The notes beneath the pieces were generated by a model that did no database searches, had not been told where the DNA came from, and worked only from the letters and a program-made list of their open reading frames with translations. A program made the translations under genes and the position numbers. From Flavobacteriales bacterium (GTDB taxonomy: Bacteria; Bacteroidota; Bacteroidia; Flavobacteriales_E; Vicingaceae), in the NCBI GenBank assembly GCA_026196775.1, contig JAPHUD010000017.1:39118-103117 (forward strand): 64,000 bases of DNA, given 5' to 3'. Numbering within the stretch: position 1 is the first letter of the stretch; each line of letters begins with the position of its first letter. Below are positions 24,746 through 32,608 of this stretch, one piece after another.

Positions 24746-25501
24746 ATGGACACAACCATAAGTAAATCAGAAAGTAAGAGGCAGATTTTAAAAAATAAAT
24801 TAAAATCGAGAACAGTTTTTTTAAATGCAATTGCAGAGTTAATTGCATCAACTATTTTTTCTGCCTTATATTTTATTTTTATCAGTAGATACTTATCAGA
24901 AAAATTTCATACAGATTATATCATGTTATCTTTTTCTATCGGATTAACATTTTTTGCAGCAGTTTATATTCCTTTTCATACTTATAGAATTCATATTATT
25001 CCTTTTATTACTTTAATTACTTCATTAAGAAGAAGAAATCCATATATTTTATTACACAAAATCCCAGCTCAAATTATAGGTGCTTTTTTAGGGGTATTAA
25101 TTTTTAATTCAATAAATAAACTTACTACCAATGTTCAAATTGAAAATTTGCAATTGATAAATATGGGAGATAATGCCCTATTGATTTTTATAAATGCTGC
25201 ATCTGCTTCTATTTTATGTTATGGATTTTATATGATTAGGGTATTGTTTAAATCAAAACAATTGGCAGGTACGATATATTTAAGTGTTTTTTATACTGTT
25301 CTTTTTGCTGCGACAGCATTCTTTGCTAATACTTCTGCTTTAAATCCTTTTGGATATTTATTCTATGATTTATTAGGAAATAAAACTATTGCAGACCAAT
25401 CGATTCTTTTTGTTTTATTAAATCATGTTGTTGCTCCAATAGTAGCAGTATTATTGATTTTCTTTTATATAAAACCTAAAGTATTAACTTATAGAAAATA
25501 A
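24746..25501 (+). CDS. divergent aquaporin-like (MIP-fold) membrane protein
   Basis: A 251-residue membrane protein with about six helices. By eye the chain follows the MIP/aquaporin pattern: helix 1 AELIASTIFSALYF; helix 2 SFSIGLTFFAAVYIPFHTYR, followed by HIIPFITL where aquaporins have HxNPAVTL; then RRRNPYILLHKIPAQIIGAF, resembling the segment after the first NPA; and in the second half FFANTSALNPFGYLF followed by NHVVAPIVAVLLIFF, resembling the second NPA and helix 6. Both NPA boxes are changed (I85-P86-F87 and N200-P201-F202) and the usual Arg after the second box is Gly. A normal water pore is therefore unlikely. The position under a Pho-like promoter, between a phosphate porin and a PiT transporter, suggests a link to phosphate. 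Function unknown; the MIP relation is inference. Confidence 0.6.
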   Translation: MDTTISKSESKRQILKNKLKSRTVFLNAIAELIASTIFSALYFIFISRYLSEKFHTDYIMLSFSIGLTFFAAVYIPFHTYRIHIIPFITLITSLRRRNPYILLHKIPAQIIGAFLGVLIFNSINKLTTNVQIENLQLINMGDNALLIFINAASASILCYGFYMIRVLFKSKQLAGTIYLSVFYTVLFAATAFFANTSALNPFGYLFYDLLGNKTIADQSILFVLLNHVVAPIVAVLLIFFYIKPKVLTYRK

Positions 25502-25522
25502 TTTATTAAAGCATATTAACAG

Positions 25523-26641
25523 ATGGCAAAAATTAGTTTAGCATCACAACTTATTGGAGAAAAAAGATACGAGTCACTTATTTTATTTGGTCTTCAAGAA
25601 AAAACATTTTTAAGGTTATTAGCGGCTTTTGTAGTTATAGGTGCTATATTTTATCCTTATCCGAAAATAGCTATGTGGATAGGTTTTATGTTTGCAGGTT
25701 ATTCTGCAATTGCTAATGATTCCATACAAACTATAGGAACATTCATAGCATCTAATGCAAATGTTAAATGGTGGAAATTATGGCTGTATATTGGAGGTAT
25801 CTTTGTAGCAACGGTATTGTATAGTTGGATAATTTATGATGGAGATGTATCTTTCCAAAGATTAGCATCTAAAGGTTTTTCAGAATCGCCAACACAGTTT
25901 CACTTTTTACAAATTATTGCTCCTGTTGTACTTTTGTTAATTACTCGAATGAGAATGCCAGTTTCAACAACTTTTATGTTGTTAAGTTGTTTTAGCTCTA
26001 GTGCTGATGGTATTATTGGTGTGGCTCAAAAAAGTTTAATGGGTTATTTCTTAGCATTTACAGTAGCAATGATCACTTGGTACCTATTGGCAGGAGTAAT
26101 AAAAAAAATAGTAAAAGGAGAGCCTCACCCTGCTTGGAGAGTAGCACAATGGCTTATTAGCGGTTGGTTATGGAGTATGTGGATCACACATGATGCTGCA
26201 AATATTGCTATTTACCTAAACAGAAGTTTAACGTTAGTAGATTTTGTAGTGTTTGCTTCGTTTATTTTCTTTGGATTAGGCGTGTTGTTCTATATGAGAG
26301 GAGATAAAATTCAAAAAATTATTACCGAAAAATCTCAAACAGTAGATGTAAGATCAGCAAGTATTATAGATTTAGTTTATACTTTTATTTTGTTTGTATT
26401 CAAAGAGTGGAGTAACATACCTATGAGTACTACTTGGATATTTTTAGGTTTATTAGGAGGTAGAGAATTAGCCATGATGCTTTCTAAAAGTACTGATGCC
26501 GATAAAACTTTATTAGGAACGGTAAAAATGATTTTTAAAGATTTAGGATATGCCACTTTAGGTTTAGTTATTTCTGTGATGTTGGCAATTGCAGTAAACG
26601 AAAATATTCAACAAGAACTGGTAGTGTATTTTGGTTGGTAA
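25523..26641 (+). CDS. PiT-family inorganic phosphate transporter, divergent
   Basis: Inner-membrane low-affinity Pi carrier of the PiT group. The two inverted halves are visible: AIANDSIQTIGTF (N65, D66) corresponds to the first GANDVANA motif and PVSTT (145-149) follows; ITHDAANIAIYLN (H222, D223, N226) corresponds to the second, followed by PMSTTWIFLG. The substrate-binding Asn of the second motif is replaced by His and the spacing differs from E. coli PitA, so this is a distinct subgroup. 372 residues, about ten membrane segments. It lies 21 bases after the aquaporin-like gene and 34 bases before the Na/Pi cotransporter, all in one direction. Confidence 0.82.
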   Translation: MAKISLASQLIGEKRYESLILFGLQEKTFLRLLAAFVVIGAIFYPYPKIAMWIGFMFAGYSAIANDSIQTIGTFIASNANVKWWKLWLYIGGIFVATVLYSWIIYDGDVSFQRLASKGFSESPTQFHFLQIIAPVVLLLITRMRMPVSTTFMLLSCFSSSADGIIGVAQKSLMGYFLAFTVAMITWYLLAGVIKKIVKGEPHPAWRVAQWLISGWLWSMWITHDAANIAIYLNRSLTLVDFVVFASFIFFGLGVLFYMRGDKIQKIITEKSQTVDVRSASIIDLVYTFILFVFKEWSNIPMSTTWIFLGLLGGRELAMMLSKSTDADKTLLGTVKMIFKDLGYATLGLVISVMLAIAVNENIQQELVVYFGW

Positions 26642-26675
26642 AACAAATTTAATTTTTTAGCAAAGAAACAAAGAG

Positions 26676-28367
26676 ATGGAAATTTCATTTATAGATTCAT
26701 TAAGAATTATTGGAGCGTTAGGCTTGTTTATTTTTGGTATTAAAACCATGAGTGAAAGTGTCCAAAAGTCTTTTGGCTCATTTTTAAAGCAAATGTTTAA
26801 CTTAATGACTAAAAATCATTTTTTAGGCATTATTGCTGGGTTTATCATAACATCATTAATTTTTTCATCTTCTTCTACAACGGTAATGGCGGTAAGTTTT
26901 GTTAATACAGGACTTATTACACTTGCAGAATCAGTGAGTATAATGCTTGGAGCAAATATAGGGACAACTGTAATTTCTTGGTTAGTTTCTATTTTTGGTT
27001 TTAATGCTGATTTTTCTTTTATATATCTAATCATCTTTGCCATAGGTACACCTTTAATTTTTTCAGGAAAAAACAAATTAAAATATGTTGGTGAACTTAT
27101 TTTTGGATTAGCACTGTTGTTTTTAGGGCTTTCTGAACTTATTAATAGTGTGCCTAATTTAAATGGAGTTGAAACTGTTTTTTCTTCATTTCAGGAAACA
27201 TCTCTAGGGTTTTTTAGTAATGTTTTCTTTGTGTTGATAGGAGTTTTTCTAACTTTAATCTTGCAGTCATCAAGTGCATCAATAGTGCTTACACAAGTGC
27301 TTTGTTTTAATGGAATTATTTCTTTTGAAGTAGCTATTCCTTTAGTGCTAGGACAAAATTTTGGTAGAACTATTAATACAGAAATAGCTTCAGTTTCAGG
27401 TAATGTTTTTGCCAAACGATCGGCTCGTATTCACTCCTTGGTAAATATATTCGGATTAGTTTGGATGGTAATAGCACTATCTGTTTTTCCAATAGTTGAA
27501 ATTTTAGACAATATTACAACCAATTTTTTCCAAACAGATTCTGTTTATGCTGCTTTGGGGGCGCCAATAGGTATCGCCTTATTTCACTCAGGATATAACA
27601 TTGTCAACGTAGCCATAATGGTTTGGTTTATACCTCAATTGGTAAGGTTAGCTACTAAAACAATTAAATCCAGAGGAGAAACTGATGAGGAATTCAGGTT
27701 AGAGCATATTAGTACTGGAATTATGACTACTCCTGAGATGTCTATTGTTGAAGCTCAGAAAGAAATCGCTAAGTTTGGTAAACTAACACACCGAATGAAA
27801 GAGCATGTAGCCGATTTATTATTAGAACAAAATCCAAAGAATGTTTACAAATTGCTCGAAAAGATTAAAAAATATGAAGATATAACAGATGATATAGAGA
27901 GAGATGTTGCTAATTATTTGGCTAAGATTTCACAACGAGAAATGAGTGAAGAATCTTCAATTCAGATTAGAGGGATGTTGAGTATAATTGGAGATTTAGA
28001 ACGGATTGGTGATATTTTTTATCAGATATCTAAAGTATTGGAAAGAAAATTTGAAGAGAAAATTTGGTTTACTCCTGATCAAAGAAAAAACATTGTAGAA
28101 ATGTTTGGAATTTTGGATGAAACGTTGGTGGTAATGAATAAAAACCTAAAAACTAACTACGCTTTAGTAGTTAAAAAAGAGGCGGTTGAAGCCGAACAAA
28201 AACTTAATGCGTTTAGAAAAAAATTACGAAAAGAACATTTCAAAAATGTAGAACAAGGAGCATATAATTTTAAAAATGCTGCTATCTACAACGATATTTT
28301 TAATTCACTAGAAAAAGTAGGCGACCATGTTATTAATGTAACAGAAGGAGTGGTAGGAGAGATATAA
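26676..28367 (+). CDS. Na/Pi cotransporter with C-terminal PhoU-like domain
   Basis: Sodium-dependent phosphate transporter of the NptA/YjbB type. The two inverted repeats contain the family Ser-rich motifs: SSSSTTVMA (64-72) and LQSSSASIVLTQ in the second half. A cytoplasmic helical PhoU-like domain covers about 345-560 (RMKEHVADLLLEQNP and GMLSIIGDLERIGDIFYQIS; the second keeps the acidic PhoU pattern). Total 563 residues, the normal length for the fused form. It ends the phosphate cluster; a two-way terminator follows. The cell thus has two unrelated Pi carriers side by side, one Na-coupled and one of PiT type. Confidence 0.9.
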   Translation: MEISFIDSLRIIGALGLFIFGIKTMSESVQKSFGSFLKQMFNLMTKNHFLGIIAGFIITSLIFSSSSTTVMAVSFVNTGLITLAESVSIMLGANIGTTVISWLVSIFGFNADFSFIYLIIFAIGTPLIFSGKNKLKYVGELIFGLALLFLGLSELINSVPNLNGVETVFSSFQETSLGFFSNVFFVLIGVFLTLILQSSSASIVLTQVLCFNGIISFEVAIPLVLGQNFGRTINTEIASVSGNVFAKRSARIHSLVNIFGLVWMVIALSVFPIVEILDNITTNFFQTDSVYAALGAPIGIALFHSGYNIVNVAIMVWFIPQLVRLATKTIKSRGETDEEFRLEHISTGIMTTPEMSIVEAQKEIAKFGKLTHRMKEHVADLLLEQNPKNVYKLLEKIKKYEDITDDIERDVANYLAKISQREMSEESSIQIRGMLSIIGDLERIGDIFYQISKVLERKFEEKIWFTPDQRKNIVEMFGILDETLVVMNKNLKTNYALVVKKEAVEAEQKLNAFRKKLRKEHFKNVEQGAYNFKNAAIYNDIFNSLEKVGDHVINVTEGVVGEI

Positions 28368-28395
28368 GCTTATTCCGATTTTAGTGGATAAATAC

Positions 28396-28432
28396 AAAAA
28401 AAAACCTAATGAATCAATCATTAGGTTTTTTT
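28396..28432. terminator. bidirectional terminator between Na/Pi gene and tRNA-Arg
   Basis: ACCTAATGA (28404-28412) pairs with TCATTAGGT (28418-28426), flanked by an A run on the left and a T run on the right, so it works for both convergent units. Confidence 0.88.
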
Positions 28433-28451
28433 GTTTGGGAAAACTTCTTAG

Positions 28452-28525
28452 TGACCCCGGAGGGATTCAAACCCCCAACCCTCAGAGCCGAAATCTGATG
28501 CTCTATTCAGTTGAGCTACGGAGCC
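28452..28525 (-). tRNA. tRNA-Arg (anticodon TCG)
   Basis: 74 bases. The acceptor GGCTCCG pairs with CGGGGTC (two G-T pairs), with discriminator A. The anticodon stem TCAGA/TCTGA encloses loop TTTCGGC, anticodon TCG at 28491-28489 (reads CGA). The T-arm is GGGGG-TTTGAAT-CCCTC. CCA is not encoded. Confidence 0.93.
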
Positions 28526-28534
28526 TATAAGATG

Positions 28535-28542
28535 CAAAAATA
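28535..28542 (-). promoter_or_regulatory. -7 element of tRNA-Arg promoter
   Basis: On the minus strand TATTTTTG matches TAnnTTTG, 9 bases before the tRNA 5' end. No clear TTG at -33. Confidence 0.5.
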
Positions 28543-28561
28543 TCACTTAATAAATGCTTTT

Positions 28562-30718
28562 CTATTTCTTATTCAACAAAAATTTATTTATTACATAAAC
28601 TGCTATTAAAATATACCCTAACATACTTGTCAACGCATAGTAAATCATTAAATTAGAGGAATAGGTAAAATGTATTTTGCCTTTACTTTTAGAAGGAATT
28701 TTAACACCCATTATATGACTGTTGAGTTGATGAATAGGTAGTTTTTTATCATTAAAATATACCTTCCATTGGTGGTGATAGTTTTGATTTAAAATTAACC
28801 ATTGTATATCATTAGCTTCATTATTTATGTCAGCAGTAAATTCGTTATAACCGATGTGAACATTTGTTATGTTTGTTTTTTCAGTTTGAAACTCATAAAG
28901 GTGTGGAACATGCCAAATTAAACCACTTTGAATTGTATCGTTTGGTTGTTTTTCTTTTTCAGGAAAAAATAATATAGGATTTTGGATATTAAAATCAAGT
29001 GATTTATTGTTTAAAGCATCTTCAAAAGCACTAAACTGAAAAGGATTATATCCTACATAAGAAATGGTTTTGTTAAAAGTGGACATGTTTTTCCATATTC
29101 CTTGCGTATAGCTTAGTCCCTGATGTTCGTCAAAATATTTTAAAGGTTTGTCATTATCTTTTTGATTGATTTCGTTAGGCAACTCATCAAAATAGGTTTT
29201 AAAACTACTGTAAGCATAAGGATAGGAAATTGTAGTTGGAAAAGCAAGTTGGGTTTGCATGCCTAAATCTAAAAAAGCAACCATAAAAAGTGTAGCAAAA
29301 ACAGTAAGTTTTAAACTCTTTTTGAGCAGAAAAACCAATACGCCAATCATTAACAACACAGCAACATTAATTACTATGTGAGTGGCTAAAAAGTTAGTAG
29401 AAAACTCTGTTAAATCAAGTAAGTTAGTAATATTGGTACTGATTTCATTTACAGAAGTCTTTGTTAATGAAGCCAATCCTGCTAATAATATAACTATCCC
29501 AAACAAATAAGCCAAGTGTTTATTTTTGCCAATTAACTTTGGTGTTTGTAGGAAGTCTTTTAAACCATAAGCAGCAATAATAAGCATGGCAAAAAGTGCA
29601 TAAGTTCTGAAAAAAGATGGGTGTCGGAACACGCCAAAACCTGGTAAGTGATAGAGCAACTGATAAACAAAAGTGTTGCTTCCCATGGCGATAATTAAAA
29701 ACACTAAAGTTAAAAAAGCAAGTAATAGCACTTTTTTATTGTTGTAATGATTGAGAAGTCCTAGGGTGAAGAAAAACAGACCAATAATGCCAATATAACC
29801 ACTTCTGAGAGATAAATCTGCTTCTTTAAACATCTCTGAATCACTGATAACACCATAAGGAAAAAGAAAAGAAATATAATCTACAAAGGTAAACGGATTG
29901 GAAAGTAAGAATTTATCGTAAGGCAATTTAGATAACCTGTTGAAGTAAGGAGCAAACTCAATAAAAGAAACAATATAAGGGAGTAATAATATAATGGCAA
30001 TGCCAACCATTGTTGCTCCACCAATAAAAATAGATACAAGTTGTTGAGTGTTTTTTCTGTTTTGCCAAAAGAAATAAAGAAAAATAAAAAAATAAAAATA
30101 CGCTAGTATAATAGTGTAAGCTGGACTAGCAGATGAGGTATTTAATGCAATAAATAATCCCGAAAGTACAGCATATTGTATTTTAAATTTTTTAGAAAAA
30201 TGATATAGAGATCCCAAACACCAAGGCAGCCACGCAACACCCGCTAAAAAAACCATTAACTGAGCAGAACCAACCATTAACCCTGATAAACTAAAACATA
30301 ATCCAATAATTGCAGCAGTTTTTTCATCTTTTAAAAGAGATTTAATGAACCAATACATGCTTAAACCAGCAATAACAAAGTAAGAAAGTAGCTCAATTAT
30401 TAACGATTTCATGGTATATTTTCCAAAAAGCATGATGAACCAAGTTATTGGATTCCACATACCACTTTGCGGGTCGGAATAAGCTGGGTAGCCCATATTT
30501 TGAAAACTATTCCAGTAGGGAAAATGACCATTCCATAAGTAATCGCTAATAAAATAACGGTAAGGAAGGTAGGCGTTTACATTATCCCATTTGGGTACAA
30601 CCACAAACAACGAAAGTGGCCACAAGCAAACTAAAATAGTCAGCACCATTAAAATGGCATATCGGTATGGATAAATGTATTTTATTTTTGATGATTTTTT
30701 GTTCGAACAAATGTACAA
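28562..30718 (-). CDS. YfhO-family polytopic membrane protein
   Basis: A 718-residue membrane protein of the YfhO family (GT-C-like fold), with about thirteen membrane helices, an extracytoplasmic first loop (DNVNAYLPYRYFISDYLWNG, then HFPYWNSFQNMGYPAYSDPQ) typical of the family, and a C-terminal beta-rich domain (about 500-680). YfhO in Firmicutes glycosylates lipoteichoic acid; Bacteroidota members are of unknown use, perhaps in envelope glycan transfer. The start is doubtful. The longest frame begins with TTG at 30718, but a consensus -7 element lies inside it at 30715-30708, so translation probably begins further in, the first ATG being at 30649. That start would cut into the first helix. 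Confidence 0.82.
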   Translation of the reverse strand: MYICSNKKSSKIKYIYPYRYAILMVLTILVCLWPLSLFVVVPKWDNVNAYLPYRYFISDYLWNGHFPYWNSFQNMGYPAYSDPQSGMWNPITWFIMLFGKYTMKSLIIELLSYFVIAGLSMYWFIKSLLKDEKTAAIIGLCFSLSGLMVGSAQLMVFLAGVAWLPWCLGSLYHFSKKFKIQYAVLSGLFIALNTSSASPAYTIILAYFYFFIFLYFFWQNRKNTQQLVSIFIGGATMVGIAIILLLPYIVSFIEFAPYFNRLSKLPYDKFLLSNPFTFVDYISFLFPYGVISDSEMFKEADLSLRSGYIGIIGLFFFTLGLLNHYNNKKVLLLAFLTLVFLIIAMGSNTFVYQLLYHLPGFGVFRHPSFFRTYALFAMLIIAAYGLKDFLQTPKLIGKNKHLAYLFGIVILLAGLASLTKTSVNEISTNITNLLDLTEFSTNFLATHIVINVAVLLMIGVLVFLLKKSLKLTVFATLFMVAFLDLGMQTQLAFPTTISYPYAYSSFKTYFDELPNEINQKDNDKPLKYFDEHQGLSYTQGIWKNMSTFNKTISYVGYNPFQFSAFEDALNNKSLDFNIQNPILFFPEKEKQPNDTIQSGLIWHVPHLYEFQTEKTNITNVHIGYNEFTADINNEANDIQWLILNQNYHHQWKVYFNDKKLPIHQLNSHIMGVKIPSKSKGKIHFTYSSNLMIYYALTSMLGYILIAVYVINKFLLNKK
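30708..30715 (-). promoter_or_regulatory. -7 element overlapping the 5' end of the YfhO frame
   Basis: On the minus strand TACATTTG matches TAnnTTTG. The predicted transcript start is near 30703, downstream of the TTG at 30718. Confidence 0.5.
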
Positions 30719-30750
30719 TATTTTTAGCTGAAGAGTATTTAGGAATTAAC

Positions 30751-30765
30751 AGTATTTAGAAGTTG
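30751..30765 (+). repeat. short intergenic word, copy 1
   Basis: AGTATTTAGAAGTTG, repeated exactly at 40232-40246. Both are in intergenic DNA. Confidence 0.4.
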
Positions 30766-30832
30766 AATAATTTTTGCGTCTTGTCGATTTTGCGATAAAT
30801 GAGCATATAAGTTCAAGGAAGTTGAATAATCT

Positions 30833-30855
30833 AACCTCATAAACTAATTTGCCTT
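30833..30855 (+). repeat. intergenic repeat, copy 1 (23 bp)
   Basis: This 23-bp stretch matches 32586-32608 at 21 of 23 positions (core AACCTCATAAA). Both copies stand shortly before a plus-strand gene; the second includes the TTG start of the AtoE-like gene. Confidence 0.4.
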
Positions 30856-30914
30856 CATATTAGGAAATAAGAAAAAAACCACTAATTTTAGGCTAGATTT
30901 TAATATTCAGCAAA

Positions 30915-31718
30915 ATGCAAAAAATAATTTTACTTGTTTTAATAGTTTTAGTAGTGTTTAGTTGTCGCAAGTCTGATAGAGACCAAGATAAAACAACTAA
31001 AACATCTCAAGATTATGGAACAGCTCAAGCTATGGCTCAAGATGTTTTTAAAATGGTACATCAAGCAGCAATGAGTTCCCAAGGAATTGTAACCAATTCG
31101 CTAACCAATGCTACCACTTTATTTGGTTGCGATACCATAATCGTTGACACTACCACTAATCCAATGTGGTTGAAAATTCAATTTAATACCGATTGTGCTA
31201 ATAATGGCGTTACTAGAAATGGAGAGATTAAAGCACAATTTACTTCAAAATACGATATGCTAGGCACAACTGCTAAAATCAGTTTTAATAACTATTACCA
31301 TAATGGATATTATTTTGAAGGTGTTTTAAATTATTCATTAACGAGCAACACTAACAACCAACCTACTTTTGTAATGATTGCCAATGATTTTAAAATTGAT
31401 GAGGGTAGAAAAAATAGGGCCATTTATTTTAGCACCAATCAAAATTTAACCATAGAAAGTGGTGCAACTACTGCCGATTTTACTGATGACAGCTATGAAA
31501 TTACAGGAACAGCTACAGGAAGAGCTTTTGCGGGAAATAGTTTTTCAGCTTCTACAGATGGGCTTACTCAATTAGGAAATTGCAATTGGGTAAGCAGTGG
31601 AACAGCTTTGGTAACCCCTCAGGGTTTAGCTGTAAGAAACTTAGATTTTGGTTCAGGCTGCGATAATAGCGCAACAGTTTTGCTTTATGGAGCAACTTAT
31701 GAAATAACATTTCCTTAA
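30915..31718 (+). CDS. hypothetical lipoprotein, paralogue of the protein at 34549
   Basis: 267 residues with a lipoprotein signal peptide (LVVFSC, C17) followed by a charged linker. The mature chain is rich in Asn/Thr and beta strands. Its C-terminal part, NCNWVSSGTALVTPQGLAVR then NLDFGSGCDNSATVLLYG, matches the minus-strand lipoprotein at 34549-35433 (CCRWLVSGTIDINPSGMLTR, TIDFGNGACDQNATISIAG) in order and spacing, so the two are paralogues. I recognise no named family. The anchor predicts display at the outer or inner membrane. It lies 20 bases before the flavin reductase gene. Confidence 0.75.
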   Translation: MQKIILLVLIVLVVFSCRKSDRDQDKTTKTSQDYGTAQAMAQDVFKMVHQAAMSSQGIVTNSLTNATTLFGCDTIIVDTTTNPMWLKIQFNTDCANNGVTRNGEIKAQFTSKYDMLGTTAKISFNNYYHNGYYFEGVLNYSLTSNTNNQPTFVMIANDFKIDEGRKNRAIYFSTNQNLTIESGATTADFTDDSYEITGTATGRAFAGNSFSASTDGLTQLGNCNWVSSGTALVTPQGLAVRNLDFGSGCDNSATVLLYGATYEITFP

Positions 31719-31738
31719 CTTTAAACTTCAAGCATCTT

Positions 31739-32578
31739 ATGTTAACAATAGATCCAAAAGAAATACCAGTACCAAAACTTCATCATTATTTATTAGGAGG
31801 TGTTGGTCCGAGACCAATTGCATTGGCAAGTACAGTAGATAAAGACGGAAATCCGAATCTAAGTCCGTTTAGTTTTTTCAATGTGTTTAGTGCCAATCCG
31901 CCCATTATGGTTTTTTCTCCTGCCAGAAGTGGTAGAACAGGTGCTACAAAAAATACCTTCGATAATGTGAAAGAAACCAAAGAAGTGGTAATAAATGTGG
32001 TAACGTATGATATTGTTCAACAAGTTTCATTAGCCAGTTCTCCTTATGAAAAAGGTGTAAATGAATTTATAAAATCAGGATTAACACCTGTTGCTTCAGA
32101 TTTGATAAAACCGTTCAGGGTAAAGGAATCTCCGGTGCAATTTGAGTGTAAAGTAAATGACATTATTGAGTTGGGGCAAAATGGCGGAGCAGGAAATTTG
32201 GTAATTTGTGAAGTAGTGAAAATCCATATCAATGAAAATGTATTGGATGAAAATGATATGATAGATCAACAAAAAATTGATTTAGTAAGTCGTATGGGTG
32301 GCAATTGGTATTGCCGTGCCGACCAACATGCTATGTTTGAAGTGGCTAAACCCATTACAACTATTGGAATAGGAGTAGATGCTATTCCTGGACCTATAAG
32401 AAACAGCACTATTTTAACAGGTAATGAGTTAGGCTTGTTAGGAAGTGTAGAACAAATTCCTACAAAAGAGGAAGTTGCTGCTTTTCATTATGATGGTAAT
32501 AAACCGCATCAAGATGCACATGTTTTACTCAAACAAGGTAGAGTTGTAGAAGCATGGAAAGTGTTGTTGAAAGGGTAA
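31739..32578 (+). CDS. flavin reductase-like FMN-binding protein
   Basis: Split-barrel flavoprotein of the flavin reductase-like family (279 residues). The FMN-binding pattern is at the N-terminus: GVGPRPIALASTVDKDGNPN, then SPFSFFNVFSANPPIMVFSP, with TKNTFDNVKETKEVVIN next. The family includes NAD(P)H:flavin reductases and uncharacterised flavoproteins; this long Bacteroidota type has no assigned substrate. The gene is 20 bases after the lipoprotein gene and 23 bases before the AtoE-like transporter, so the three may form one transcript. Confidence 0.87.
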   Translation: MLTIDPKEIPVPKLHHYLLGGVGPRPIALASTVDKDGNPNLSPFSFFNVFSANPPIMVFSPARSGRTGATKNTFDNVKETKEVVINVVTYDIVQQVSLASSPYEKGVNEFIKSGLTPVASDLIKPFRVKESPVQFECKVNDIIELGQNGGAGNLVICEVVKIHINENVLDENDMIDQQKIDLVSRMGGNWYCRADQHAMFEVAKPITTIGIGVDAIPGPIRNSTILTGNELGLLGSVEQIPTKEEVAAFHYDGNKPHQDAHVLLKQGRVVEAWKVLLKG

Positions 32579-32585
32579 ACTATTA

Positions 32586-32608
32586 AACCTCATAAATTAA
32601 TTTGTCTT
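32586..32608 (+). repeat. intergenic repeat, copy 2 (23 bp)
   Basis: Second copy of the element at 30833-30855 (21 of 23 positions equal). It covers the first codons of the AtoE-like gene. Confidence 0.4.
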
